Source of the DNA: Bradyrhizobium sp. ISRA430
Lineage (GTDB): Bacteria; Pseudomonadota; Alphaproteobacteria; Rhizobiales; Xanthobacteraceae
Direction: 5' to 3'
Length of the DNA stretch: 64,000 nucleotides
Assembly: GCF_029909975.1 (NCBI RefSeq)
Contig: NZ_CP094516.1
Span: 6,612,501 to 6,676,500 of the forward strand
A program made the position numbers and the translations under genes. This document shows positions 9,239 through 17,504 of the stretch, piece by piece. Within the stretch, counting starts at the first letter, position 1. Every line of letters starts with the position of its first letter. The notes beneath the pieces are model-generated. The model was not told where the DNA came from. It saw only the letters and a list, made by a program, of their open reading frames with translations, and searched no databases.

Positions 9239-9463
9239 TTACTCGTCGTCGTTCTCGGCGCGGCGGCGGAAGCGGTCGATGTGGTGCTTGGCATCGGCGA
9301 TCGCAGCGTCGGGATCGGGCCAGGCGAAGCCGACTTCCATGGCCGGAAACAGCACGCCGTCGATGGCAACAGGGCTGAAGTCGGCGCGCCGGATCCGGGC
9401 GTGCCACAGTCCCTTGCCTGCCTCGAAGGATTCGATGTCAAAGCCGTCGTAAAGGGTCGTCAT
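9239..9463 (-). CDS. Conserved small soluble protein of unknown function
   Basis: A 74-residue protein with ATG at 9463 and a good ribosome site on its strand ('GGGGGACC'). The sequence is 'MTTLYDGFDIESFEAGKGLW' followed by a short beta-rich part and a helical, charged end 'AKHHIDRFRRRAENDDE'. There is no signal, Cys motif or membrane segment. It is the first gene of a two-gene unit with the zinc-ribbon protein. I do not recognise it. Confidence 0.65.
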   Translation of the reverse strand: MTTLYDGFDIESFEAGKGLWHARIRRADFSPVAIDGVLFPAMEVGFAWPDPDAAIADAKHHIDRFRRRAENDDE

Positions 9464-9586
9464 AGTGGTCCCCCACGTTTCTTGTTGGGAAATTAGGGGA
9501 CCACGTTTCCAGATTTGCGTATGTGAAACGGTTCACAAGCCGCCGGCTTTTTCGCCCAAGATTCGCCCAAGAGCAGATTGACCCCT

Positions 9587-10504
9587 TCAGTTCCGTGCGG
9601 CGGCGCGGCCGATCCGCCTGGCCGGACGCGCCGCGGGCTCGGCCGCGGCACGCATGATCCAGCGCCGGAACGCGGCAAAGTCGCGCTGTTCGGTCTGGAA
9701 GCTGCGATACACCAGGTACCAGCGCATGCCCTTGGGCACCGAGATGTCGAACGGCGCCACCAGCCGGCCGGCGGCGAGATCGTCGTCGATATAGGGCCGG
9801 ATGCCCATGGCGATGCCGAGCCCGTCGGCAGCGGCCTGCAGCGACTGGCCGTAGAACTCGAATTCAGGGCCGCGTGCGTTGATCCGGGTGAGGCTGGCCG
9901 CCTTCAGCCAGATCGGCCAGTCCTCTGGCGAATGCGCGACGCGGATCAGGCTCGGGCCTTTCAGGTCGGCCGGCCGTCTCAGGCTGGCGGCGAGGCGCGG
10001 CACGCAGACCGGTGTGAGGTCGCCGGCGAACAGCGGCTCGGCGACGAGGCCGGGCCAGTCGCCGGTGCCGAGCTTGATGCCGCAGCTCCAGTCCTCTCCG
10101 AACGGCACCGCCGCACCGCCGGTGGTGAAGCGCACCTCGATGTCGGGCTCTTCGTTGCGAAACTCCGACAGCCGCGGGATCAGCCAGCGCATCGCAAAGG
10201 TGTGTCCGACGCCGATGGTGAGCACGCGGACGCTCGAGGACGCCGTCACCTGGGCGGTGAGGCTTGCGAGCGCGTCGAAGATCGGCGTCAGCCCGCTCTG
10301 ATAGGCGCGTCCTGCCTGCGTCAGCACGAGGCGGTTGGCCTTGCGCTCGAATAGCGCGACGCCGAGGCGCTTTTCCAGAAGATGCACCATGCGGCTGACG
10401 GCGGCGGCCGACACGTTCAGCTCGACGCCGGCGGAGGCAAAGCTGCCGGTCCGCGCCGCCGCCTCGAACGCCTTGATGCCGTTGAGAAAGAGCAGCCGCC
10501 GCAA
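9587..10504 (-). CDS. LysR-type transcriptional regulator
   Basis: A 305-residue LTTR. The winged-helix domain is at residues 1-60 ('GIKAFEAAARTGSFASAG', 'VSAAAVSRMVHLLEKRLG'), followed by a linker helix and a periplasmic-binding-like effector domain. The start is placed at TTG 10504 ('LRRLLFLNGIKAFE') because TGAGGG lies 9 bases upstream. The longer open frame to 10732 runs through a palindromic repeat and encodes junk. The domain resembles GcvA-like LTTRs. It is divergent from the TauE permease gene at 10809 and may control it, although the repeat separates them. Confidence 0.85.
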   Translation of the reverse strand: MRRLLFLNGIKAFEAAARTGSFASAGVELNVSAAAVSRMVHLLEKRLGVALFERKANRLVLTQAGRAYQSGLTPIFDALASLTAQVTASSSVRVLTIGVGHTFAMRWLIPRLSEFRNEEPDIEVRFTTGGAAVPFGEDWSCGIKLGTGDWPGLVAEPLFAGDLTPVCVPRLAASLRRPADLKGPSLIRVAHSPEDWPIWLKAASLTRINARGPEFEFYGQSLQAAADGLGIAMGIRPYIDDDLAAGRLVAPFDISVPKGMRWYLVYRSFQTEQRDFAAFRRWIMRAAAEPAARPARRIGRAAARN

Positions 10505-10628
10505 ATGCCGTACCCTCAGGAAAGCTGATGCCAGGCCAAGATAACTCAGTTTGCGCGAGGGGAACAAGCGAGGCACAACTTGCAGCGTAAATTTGTGCTG
10601 ATCTGTTGAAGCGAGGATGGCGGCCTTC

Positions 10629-10769
10629 GCCTCTCCCCGCCTGCGGGGAGAGGCCGACGCGCAAGGCGCGCCGGGTGAGGGGGAGCTTCCGCGAGTCCAA
10701 CTGTCACCGTGATCGCGGACGCAGCCCCTCACCCCAACCCTCTCCCCGTAAGAACAGGGAGAGGGAGAA
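10629..10769. repeat. Composite palindromic repeat, full copy
   Basis: Hairpin end modules 'CCTCTCCCCGCCTGCGGGGA' and 'CCTCTCCCCGTAAGAACAGG' flank an interior containing 'GCGAGTCCAACTGTCACCGT' and 'GATCGCGGA'. The repeat at 54706-54856 has the same interior in the opposite orientation, so this is one element type of about 140-160 bases. A short solo hairpin module of the same kind is at 11820-11852. Confidence 0.8.
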
Positions 10770-10808
10770 TGGACAGCCTGCGTCCCTCACTTGCCACAGG
10801 AGACCTTC

Positions 10809-11588
10809 GTGACGCCCATCATGATCGCTGCCCTCGGATTGCTGATGGTCGGCACCGCATTCCTGTCGGGGCTGTTCGGCATGGCGGGCGGGCTGATTCT
10901 GATCGGCGTGCTACTGGCCTTGATGTCGCTGCCGACCGCGATGGTGCTGCATGCGATCACCCAGATGGCGTCGAACGGCTGGCGCGCCTTGCTGTGGCGT
11001 GCGCATATCCGGTGGCGGCCGGTGTTCGTCTATCTGATCGGCTGCGCGCTGGCCCTGGCGCTATGGTCGATCACGCGCTACGTGCCGGACAAGCCGGTCG
11101 CGCTCCTGATGCTTGGCGTCACGCCGTTCATGGCGCGGATGATGCCCGCGGGCATCAAGCCGAATCCGGACAGCATCTGGCAGGGCGCCTTCTACGGCTC
11201 GGTCTGCATGGGTCTGATGCTGATGACCGGCGTTTCGGGTCCGCTGATGGACACGTTCTTCCTCGGCGGCAAGTTCGGCCGGCGCGAGATCGTGGCGACG
11301 AAAGCGACCTGCCAGGTCGCGAGCCATTTCACCAAGCTGCTCTATTTCGGCGGCATCGTCGACCAGGCCGCCTCGCTCGATCCGGTGCTGGCTGCGGTTG
11401 CGATCGCCGCCTCGATGCTCGGCACTAGCCTCGCCCGCCGCCTGCTCGAGGCGATGAGCGACCAGCAATACCGTGTCTGGGCGACGCGTCTGATCACCAC
11501 CATCGCCTGCTATTACATCGCCTATGGAGGCTGGCTGCTGGTCCGCACACCGGTGCTGGCGGCCTTCGACAAGGGAGGACTGCAATGA
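10809..11588 (+). CDS. TauE/SafE-family membrane permease
   Basis: An integral membrane protein of 259 residues with about eight hydrophobic helices and the 'GLFGMAGGLILIG' loop near the N-terminus that marks the TauE/SafE (DUF81) family, thought to move sulfonates, sulfite or sulfoacetate. The GTG at 10809 is preferred because AGGAG lies 6 bases upstream; an in-frame TTG at 10791 has no such site. The stop overlaps the next start by four bases (ATGA), so the small downstream protein is co-translated. A LysR gene is divergent. The substrate is not predictable. Confidence 0.8.
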   Translation: MTPIMIAALGLLMVGTAFLSGLFGMAGGLILIGVLLALMSLPTAMVLHAITQMASNGWRALLWRAHIRWRPVFVYLIGCALALALWSITRYVPDKPVALLMLGVTPFMARMMPAGIKPNPDSIWQGAFYGSVCMGLMLMTGVSGPLMDTFFLGGKFGRREIVATKATCQVASHFTKLLYFGGIVDQAASLDPVLAAVAIAASMLGTSLARRLLEAMSDQQYRVWATRLITTIACYYIAYGGWLLVRTPVLAAFDKGGLQ

Positions 11589-11815
11589 GCGAGATGGCCG
11601 ATCCGCTGGTGCTTGATTTCGTCGAGTGGATCGCGCGCGAGCCGCGCGCCTACGCCGAGGTGGTCTCGACCTGGAAAACATCCTGCCCGCGCCTCACCAT
11701 CTGGGAAGACGCCGCTGATCGCGGCTACGTCGCACGCGAGACCGTTGCCGGCGTCGGGTTGATCATCGCGGTGACCGAAGACGGCGAAAGCTTTTTGCGC
11801 GCGAACGGGCGGTGA
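11585..11815 (+). CDS. Small winged-helix-like protein coupled to the permease
   Basis: A 76-residue soluble protein ('MSEMADPLVLDFVEWIARE') translationally coupled to the TauE-family gene through an ATGA overlap. It has an all-helical first half and a beta hairpin near the end ('AGVGLIIAVTEDGESFL'), which looks like a small winged helix but lacks a family signature that I know. Coupling suggests a job linked to the transporter. No promoter of its own is evident. Confidence 0.7.
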   Translation: MSEMADPLVLDFVEWIAREPRAYAEVVSTWKTSCPRLTIWEDAADRGYVARETVAGVGLIIAVTEDGESFLRANGR

Positions 11816-11981
11816 CATCCTCGCCTCTCCCCGTCAGAACGGACAGGGGAGAAGAAAGCGCGCTCCTGCAATCACGCGGCCGTCATTGCCGGAACCATTG
11901 ACACAGGCCGGGCTTGGCGCGAAGTTCATGCAATCGCATCTATTTGCGATCGCTTTTCCTTCCAGCCCGGGACATCCAGCC

Positions 11982-12689
11982 ATGATCGACCTGCACTACT
12001 GGACCACGCCGAACGGCCACAAGATAACGATGTTCCTCGAAGAGACCGGGCTGAAGTACAAGATCATTCCGGTCAACATCGGCAAGGGCGAGCAGTTCAA
12101 GCCGGAGTTCTTGGCGGTAGCGCCCAACAACCGCATTCCCGCGATCGTCGACCACGCGCCGAAAGGCGGGACCAAGCCGCTGTCGGTCTTCGAATCCGGC
12201 GCCATCCTGCTTTATCTGGCCGAGAAGACCGAAAAATTCCTGCCGGCCGATCTCTATGGCCGCTATGACGTGATCCAATGGACGTTCTGGCAGATGGGCG
12301 GCCTCGGCCCGATGGCGGGCCAGAACCACCATTTCCGCAACTACGCGCAGGACAAGATTCCGTATGCGATCGACCGCTACGTCAATGAGACCAACCGTCT
12401 CTATGGTGTGCTCAACAAGCGCCTCGCCGATCGCGAATTCATCGCCGGCGAATATTCGATCGCCGACATGGCGTCCTATCCCTGGGTGGTCGGTTATGCG
12501 AACCAGGGCCAGAACATCGACGACTTCCCGCATCTGAAGCGCTGGCTCGAAACCATCCGCGCACGCCCCGCCACCGAGCGCGCCTATGCGCTCGCGAAAG
12601 ACGTCAATCCGAACTTCGGCAAGCCGGCCATCCGCACCGAAGAGGAGCGCAAGATCCTGTTCGGGCAGACGGCGTCGGTGGTGCGGTAG
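11982..12689 (+). CDS. Glutathione S-transferase, YfcG/YghU type
   Basis: A 235-residue GST starting at ATG 11982 ('MIDLHYWTTPNGHKITMFLE'). The thioredoxin-like domain (1-85) shows 'TPNGHK', 'VAPNNRIPAI' and 'ESGAILLYLAEK', which are the glutathione-binding loop motifs of the nu-class/YfcG disulfide reductases; the helical domain follows with 'GEYSIADMASYPWV'. The likely role is glutathione-dependent disulfide or peroxide chemistry in the cytoplasm. The frame is open upstream, but the extra residues are non-conserved. It is one of four GST genes in this window; the next lies 300 bases downstream past two repeats. Confidence 0.85.
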   Translation: MIDLHYWTTPNGHKITMFLEETGLKYKIIPVNIGKGEQFKPEFLAVAPNNRIPAIVDHAPKGGTKPLSVFESGAILLYLAEKTEKFLPADLYGRYDVIQWTFWQMGGLGPMAGQNHHFRNYAQDKIPYAIDRYVNETNRLYGVLNKRLADREFIAGEYSIADMASYPWVVGYANQGQNIDDFPHLKRWLETIRARPATERAYALAKDVNPNFGKPAIRTEEERKILFGQTASVVR

Positions 12690-12696
12690 GATTTCC

Positions 12697-12868
12697 GTCG
12701 TCATCATCCGCGAAGGCGGATGATTCAGTAATCACAAGCGGCAGTGGGTCATTCGACCGCCGCGGCGTACTGGATGCCCGCCTGCCGCCTTCGCTAAAGC
12801 TTCGGCGGCCCAGGAGCGTAAGCCCCGGCGAAGCCTTGGCGTAGCCGGGTCGCGAGGACATGACGACG
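12697..12868. repeat. Palindromic repeat (GTCGTCATCATCCGC type)
   Basis: The ends are complementary ('CGTCGTCATCATCCGCGAAG' and 'CGAGGACATGACGACGGA'), and the interior includes 'GCGGCGTACTGGATGCCCGC', shared in inverted form with the repeat at 2467-2569. It fills most of the gap between two GST genes. Confidence 0.7.
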
Positions 12869-12897
12869 GAAATTGGTGTACGCACTTCTCTCCACAT

Positions 12898-12979
12898 CGT
12901 CATTGCGAGCGCCGGCGAAGCAATCCAGAATGTTTCCGCGGCGATAGTCCGGATTGCTTCGCTTCGCTCGCAATGACGG
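12898..12979. repeat. Palindromic repeat (CGTCATTGCGAGCG type), copy 1
   Basis: Near-perfect inverted arms 'CGTCATTGCGAGCGCCGGCG' and 'CTTCGCTTCGCTCGCAATGA' with inner arms around 'AGCAATCC'/'GGATTGCT'. A second copy is at 58893-58973. The right end lies just ahead of the GST gene at 12997. Confidence 0.85.
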
Positions 12980-12996
12980 AGACTGTGGAGCCTGCC

Positions 12997-13695
12997 ATGT
13001 CACTCAAACTGTACGAACTCGTCGGCACCGACGCCAGCCGCCCCTTCAGCCCGTATTGCTGGCGCACGCGCATGGCACTCGCGCACAAAGGCCTCTCTGC
13101 GGAATCGCTGCCCTGGCGTTTCACCGAGAAGAGCGCGATCGCGCCGCATGGCTCGGAAAAGGTTCCGGTGCTGCTGCATCACGACAAGCCGGTGGTCGAT
13201 TCCTGGACGATCGCGAACTATCTCGAAGAGACCTTTCCGGATCGTCCGTCGCTGTTCGGCGGTGAGGGCGGCCGCGCCATGGCGCGGATGCTCAACGCGT
13301 GGGGCGACATCGCGATCGTCGGCGGCATCTTCCCGCTGATCATCGCCGACATCCCGAACAATCTCGCCAAGGCCGATGCCGCCTATTTCCGCGAGTCGCG
13401 CGAAGCGCGCTTCGGCGGCAAGGCGCTGGAAGACATCATGGCAAGCCGCGACACCGGTGTGGTTGCCTTCCGCAAGTCGCTGGAAGTGCTGCGCCAGACG
13501 TTCAAGACGCAAGCCTATCTCGGCGGCAGCGCGCCGAACTATGCCGACTACATCGTGTTCGGAGGCTTCCAATGGGCGCGCGTCGTCAGCCCGTTCAAGC
13601 TGCTCGAGGCGGATGATCCCGTGTATGCGTGGCGCGAAAAACTGCTGGACGCGTTCGACGGCATGGCGCGCAAGTCGCCGGGGCATGCGGTTTGA
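12997..13695 (+). CDS. Glutathione S-transferase family protein
   Basis: A 232-residue GST-fold protein, start at ATG 12997 ('MSLKLYELVGTDASRPFSPY'). The N-terminal domain has 'RPFSPYCWRTRMALAHKGL' with a cysteine at the active-site loop, then 'EKVPVLLHHDKPVVDSWTIA', where the DS pair marks the glutathione gamma-glutamyl site. The C-terminal helical domain ends near residue 225. It belongs to the Cys-containing beta-etherase/LigE-like side of the family, which would suggest reductive or ether-cleaving chemistry, but the substrate is unknown. An in-frame ATG eight codons earlier lies inside the palindromic repeat and is not preferred. Confidence 0.85.
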   Translation: MSLKLYELVGTDASRPFSPYCWRTRMALAHKGLSAESLPWRFTEKSAIAPHGSEKVPVLLHHDKPVVDSWTIANYLEETFPDRPSLFGGEGGRAMARMLNAWGDIAIVGGIFPLIIADIPNNLAKADAAYFRESREARFGGKALEDIMASRDTGVVAFRKSLEVLRQTFKTQAYLGGSAPNYADYIVFGGFQWARVVSPFKLLEADDPVYAWREKLLDAFDGMARKSPGHAV

Positions 13696-13713
13696 ATGTA
13701 GGCTCTCTCCCTA

Positions 13714-13870
13714 ACGTCGTCCGGGCGAAAGCCAGGGCCCATACCGCGTGATCTATCGAGCGCGAATGGTCGTAGTACCGAACCACGAGCCTTCGCCAAA
13801 CCTCTCCCTGGGGTAATCGCGACGAGCGCAAAAGCGCTCGCGCGGGGCTCCTGGCTTTCGCCAGGACGAC
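13714..13870. repeat. Palindromic repeat (CGTCGTCCTGGCGAAAGCC type), copy 1
   Basis: The ends are complementary: 'CGTCGTCCGGGCGAAAGCCA' and 'TGGCTTTCGCCAGGACGACA'. The interior includes 'CGCCAAACCTCTCCCTGGGG'. A related copy is at 27955-28040, and a half-copy is near 5126-5150. Confidence 0.8.
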
Positions 13871-13922
13871 ACCGGAGGCCTGGCGGCTGCTAGCGTCTAA
13901 TTTAGCGCGCAACGATCGCAAG

Positions 13923-14126
13923 CTATTTCGTCCCCTCCGCCGCCAGCTTCCGCAAACACTCCCTGCACAAACAATCCTCAGCCTCGACCGGCATCGGCAG
14001 GCGCGCCGTCTCTTCGACGCACCAGCAGGTGCCCGAGAGGTCGCAGCCGAATTCGGTGCCGCAACGGGAACAGGCGAGGCGGCGAGCCGGCGAATCCTGC
14101 AGGGTCAATTCTTTCGGATTTGTCAT
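13923..14126 (-). CDS. Cysteine-rich CWC family protein
   Basis: A 67-residue protein with eight cysteines in the spacing of the CWC family: 'CSRCGTEFGCDLSGTCWC', then 'CLCRECL' near the end. These small proteins are thought to bind a metal, probably zinc; no activity is established. It is isolated between a repeat and the divergent DUF1800 gene, with about 114 bases of shared upstream region. Confidence 0.8.
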   Translation of the reverse strand: MTNPKELTLQDSPARRLACSRCGTEFGCDLSGTCWCVEETARLPMPVEAEDCLCRECLRKLAAEGTK

Positions 14127-14240
14127 GATCTACGCCGAAGCTTCGCCGTCATTTTCATGTCGGGTTCATCCCCCACCGCGATATATTAAACGTCGCGCAT
14201 ACGCCCGGAAAGCGTTGGGCGAGGCGCAGAGGACAAATCG

Positions 14241-15806
14241 ATGGCCCGCGATTCGCATGCCGCCCTTGTTGCGCTCAACCGGTTCGGCTTTGGCGCGCGG
14301 GGCGGGGCCTCCGGCGATCTCATCAACGCGGCTTCCGATCCGCGCGGTTTCGTGAAGGCGGAACTCAGCCGGCCCAACGGTGTGCTGCTAGAGGCGCCAG
14401 GCCTGCAATCGACGCCGCAGCTCGGGCAGGCCGTGTTCGCCTATCAGGACCAGGTCAGGCAGGCGCGCGAGGCCGCAAAGACGGCTGCGCCCGCCGAAGC
14501 GCCGCCTCCGCAGGCGCCGGCCGATCCGAAGTCCGATACCAAACTGCGCCGCAACCCGTCGCTCAACGCCGTGATGACCGAGATCGCCGGCCAGATGGCC
14601 AAGACGAAGCCGGCGGACAATGCGGCCAAGCCTGATACCATGCAGCCCGATGCGGCCGCGCCGACGCCCACAAAGCCCGCGCCGCAGCCGCTCAACGTCA
14701 TCCAGAAGACCTTCCGCGCCGAAGCGCTGGCGCGGTTGCAGCGCGCGACGCTGGCCGACTGCGGCTTTACCGAGCGGCTGGTCGTGTTCTGGTCCAACCA
14801 TTTCTGCATCTCCGCCAGCAAGGGCGAATTGGCGCGGATGTGGGCCGGCGCGTTCGAGCGCGAGGCGATCCGCCCGCATGTGCTCGGGCGTTTCGCCGAC
14901 ATGCTGAAGGCGGTCGAGCAGCACCCGGCGATGCTGTTCTTTCTCGACAACCAGCAATCGCTCGGTCCGGACTCGCGCGCGGGCCAAAATCGCAAGCGCG
15001 GGCTGAACGAGAACCTCGCGCGCGAGATCATGGAGCTGCATACGCTCGGCGTCGGCGGCGGCTATACCCAGGAGGACGTCACCTCGCTCGCGCGCATCAT
15101 CACGGGTTGGACCTTTGCCGGCCGGCAGGGGCAGCTAGGGGTGCCCGGCTCGTTCGTGTTCAATAGCAATGCGCACCAGCCGGGGCCGCAGGTGCTGCTC
15201 GGCAAGACCTATCAGCCGACCGGCCTCGCGCAGGGCGAGGCCGCGCTCGCCGACATCGCGCGGCATCCCTCGACGGCAAACTTCATCGCCACCAAATTCG
15301 TTCGTCATTTCGTCGCCGATGACCCGCCGCCCGCTCTGGTCGCGCGATTGCGCGACGTCTTCGTCAGGACCGACGGCGATCTGAAGGCGCTTGCGACCGT
15401 GCTGGTTGATTCGGACGAGGCCTGGAAGGCGCCGCTGACCAAGATGCGCTCGCCTTACGATTTCCTGGTCGCGAGCGGCAGGCTGCTCGCGCGTGTGCCG
15501 GAAGACCCCGGTCCATATCTCAACAGTCTCAATCTGCTCGGCCAGCCGCTATGGTCGCCGGCGGGGCCCAATGGTTTCCCGGACACCAGTGCCGCCTGGG
15601 CCGCGCCCGAAGGCATCAAGCTCCGGCTCGATATCGCCTCGCAGATGGGTGCGCGGCTCGGCAACAACATCGACCCGCTCGACCTTCTGGAATTCGCGGC
15701 GGCCGATGCGGCCTCCATCGAGACGCGGCGGACCATCGAGCGCGCGGAATCGCGCCAGCAGGCCTTGGCGCTGCTGTTGATGTCGCCGGAAATGCAGAGG
15801 AGATGA
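14241..15806 (+). CDS. DUF1800 family protein
   Basis: A 521-residue protein. Signature parts are 'ALNRFGFGARGG' at the N-terminus, 'ERLVVFWSNHFCIS' near residue 175, 'NENLAREIMELHTLGVGGGYTQEDV' split around residue 260 and 'FPDTSAAWAAPEG' near the end; these define DUF1800. Residues 70-150 are a Pro/Ala-rich linker. DUF1800 proteins are almost always paired with a DUF1501 protein, as here, and are thought to act in an exported oxidative or export-related complex of unknown substrate. The stop is five bases before the next ATG. Confidence 0.9.
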   Translation: MARDSHAALVALNRFGFGARGGASGDLINAASDPRGFVKAELSRPNGVLLEAPGLQSTPQLGQAVFAYQDQVRQAREAAKTAAPAEAPPPQAPADPKSDTKLRRNPSLNAVMTEIAGQMAKTKPADNAAKPDTMQPDAAAPTPTKPAPQPLNVIQKTFRAEALARLQRATLADCGFTERLVVFWSNHFCISASKGELARMWAGAFEREAIRPHVLGRFADMLKAVEQHPAMLFFLDNQQSLGPDSRAGQNRKRGLNENLAREIMELHTLGVGGGYTQEDVTSLARIITGWTFAGRQGQLGVPGSFVFNSNAHQPGPQVLLGKTYQPTGLAQGEAALADIARHPSTANFIATKFVRHFVADDPPPALVARLRDVFVRTDGDLKALATVLVDSDEAWKAPLTKMRSPYDFLVASGRLLARVPEDPGPYLNSLNLLGQPLWSPAGPNGFPDTSAAWAAPEGIKLRLDIASQMGARLGNNIDPLDLLEFAAADAASIETRRTIERAESRQQALALLLMSPEMQRR

Positions 15807-15810
15807 TGTG

Positions 15811-17025
15811 ATGGATTGCACCGAGAACCGGCTCCTCACCTCGCGTCGCGGCCTCTTGCTCGGCGGCGCCTGCTTCGCGGCGTGGGCTTACTTGCCGAAA
15901 TTTGCGCGCGCGGCGGACGGGCGCGATCCCCGGCTGGTCGTGGTGATCCTGCGCGGCGCGCTGGATGGGCTCTCAACCGTCGCGCCGATCGGCGATCCCG
16001 ACTATGCGGGCCTGCACGGCTCGATCGCGCTCGCGGCGGATGGCGCACACCCCGCGATCATGCTCGACACCTTCTTTGCGCTGCATCCGGCGATGCCGGA
16101 ATTCGCACGCATGTATCGCGACAAGCGTGCCGCGGTGATCCACGCCGTCGCGACGCCCTATCGTGACCGATCGCATTTCGATGGCCAGGACGTGCTCGAA
16201 AGCGGCTACGCGGGTCCCGGCCGCGTGCAGTCCGGCTGGCTCAACCGTGCGCTCGAGGCGCTGCCGCGTGGCGAGCGCGTGTCCAGCGGGCTTGCGGTCG
16301 GCCCCACCACGCCGCTGGTGCTGCGCGGCGCTGCTCCGACCGTTGGCTGGGCGCCGGTTGCGCTGCCGCAGGCCGATGACGACACCGCAATGCGGCTCGT
16401 CGATCTCTACCGCCATCGCGATCCCGCGCTGGCGTCGGCACTGTCGCAAGGTCTCCAGCTCGAAAAGGCCGCGAGCGGCGACGACATGAAGCGCAAGCCC
16501 GGCAATGTGGTCGCGCAGATGCGGCAAGTGGCGCGCGGCGCCGCCAAGCTGATGGCCGCCGCCGACGGCCCGCGCATCGCGGCGCTTGCCTTCGACGGCT
16601 GGGACACGCACGCCAATGAAGGCGGCCCGGTCGGTCGCCTGGCGTTCCTGCTCGGCGGGCTCGACGGCGCGCTCGGCGAATTCGAAAGCGGCCTCGGCGA
16701 GCGCTGGCGCGACACCGTCATCGTGGTCGCAACCGAGTTCGGCCGCACCGCGCGCATCAACGGCACCGACGGCACCGACCACGGCACGGCTACCGTCGCG
16801 CTGCTCGCCGGCGGCGCCGTGAAGGGTGGCCGGGTGATCTCCGACTGGCCTGGCCTCAAGCTCGCCAACCTCTACGAAGGCCGCGACCTCAAGCCCACCA
16901 CCGATTTGCGTTCGGTGATCAAGGGCGTGCTGCAAGACCAGTTCGGCCTGTCCGATCGCGTGCTGGCCGAGACGGTGTTTCCCGACAGCGCCGCGGCGCG
17001 GCCGATGAAGGGGTTGATCATCTAA
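15811..17025 (+). CDS. DUF1501 family Tat-exported protein
   Basis: A 404-residue protein with a twin-arginine signal ('TSRRGLLLGGACFAAW', cleaved near residue 35 after ARA). The mature part is the DUF1501 alkaline-phosphatase/sulfatase-like fold with 'VVILRGALDGLS', 'SHFDGQDVLESG' and the metal-site-like 'GWDTHANEGG' and 'GTDHGTATVALL'. Tat export implies folding, possibly with metal, before secretion to the periplasm. AGGAG lies 8 bases upstream of ATG 15811; an in-frame GTG one codon earlier is possible. It is co-transcribed with DUF1800. Confidence 0.9.
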   Translation: MDCTENRLLTSRRGLLLGGACFAAWAYLPKFARAADGRDPRLVVVILRGALDGLSTVAPIGDPDYAGLHGSIALAADGAHPAIMLDTFFALHPAMPEFARMYRDKRAAVIHAVATPYRDRSHFDGQDVLESGYAGPGRVQSGWLNRALEALPRGERVSSGLAVGPTTPLVLRGAAPTVGWAPVALPQADDDTAMRLVDLYRHRDPALASALSQGLQLEKAASGDDMKRKPGNVVAQMRQVARGAAKLMAAADGPRIAALAFDGWDTHANEGGPVGRLAFLLGGLDGALGEFESGLGERWRDTVIVVATEFGRTARINGTDGTDHGTATVALLAGGAVKGGRVISDWPGLKLANLYEGRDLKPTTDLRSVIKGVLQDQFGLSDRVLAETVFPDSAAARPMKGLII

Positions 17026-17033
17026 CCAACACT

Positions 17034-17130
17034 GTCATTCCGGGGCGCGCGTCAGCGCGAACCCGGAATCCATTCATCCGCGGAGCGATGGCTTCCGGGC
17101 CTGCGCCTTGCGGCGCATCCCGGAATGACG
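17034..17130. repeat. Palindromic repeat (GTCATTCCGGGGCGCG type), copy 1
   Basis: Left end 'GTCATTCCGGGGCGCGCGTC', right end 'CGGCGCATCCCGGAATGACG', complementary; the interior contains 'AACCCGGAATCCATTCATCC'. Related copies are at 46610-46717 (full) and 39288-39322 (ends only). Confidence 0.85.
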
Positions 17131-17164
17131 AAATATTTGACCGAACATCAGGAGACCTTCCGCA

Positions 17165-17488
17165 ATGTACATCGCCATGAATCGCTTTCGCGTTGCCAAG
17201 GGTTCGGACGCTGCTTTCGAGCAGGTCTGGCTCAGCCGCGACACCCATCTCGACAAGGTGCCGGGCTTCATCGAATTTCATCTGCTCAGGGGACCCGAGC
17301 TCGAGGATCATACGCTCTATGCCTCCCACACCGTGTGGGCCAACCACGCGGCGTTCGAGGCCTGGACCAAGTCGGAGGCGTTTCGCGCGGCGCATCAACG
17401 GGCCGGCGACAACAAGCCGCTCTATCTCGGCCATCCGCAGTTCGAGGGTTTTGAGGTGATGCAGACGGTGGCACGCGGCGCGAAATAG
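17165..17488 (+). CDS. IsdG-type heme-degrading monooxygenase (HmuQ-like)
   Basis: A 107-residue ferredoxin-like (ABM-fold) protein. It carries all three residues required in IsdG-family heme oxygenases at the expected positions: Asn6 ('AMNRF'), Trp67 ('FEAWTKSE') and His77 ('FRAAHQ'). These enzymes open heme reductively to release iron; Bradyrhizobium has relatives called HmuQ and HmuD. The match of the triad is strong evidence for heme binding, but no hmu transport genes or evident Irr-type ICE motif are next to it, so I do not assign a symbol. A generic antibiotic-biosynthesis monooxygenase is the alternative. Confidence 0.75.
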   Translation: MYIAMNRFRVAKGSDAAFEQVWLSRDTHLDKVPGFIEFHLLRGPELEDHTLYASHTVWANHAAFEAWTKSEAFRAAHQRAGDNKPLYLGHPQFEGFEVMQTVARGAK

Positions 17489-17504
17489 CGCCGCGCTGCA
17501 GGCA

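Noticed and set aside
10505..10732. N-terminal extension of the LysR regulator
   Set aside because: It translates the palindromic repeat; homology begins at the TTG at 10504, where a ribosome site is present.
12697..12979. CRISPR-like repeat cluster
   Set aside because: The repeats are long palindromes of different families, not short direct repeats with regular spacers, and no cas genes are near.
17034..17164. Irr/ICE or other iron box upstream of the heme monooxygenase
   Set aside because: The upstream region is a palindromic repeat, and no TTTAGAA/TTCTAAA-type element is visible.
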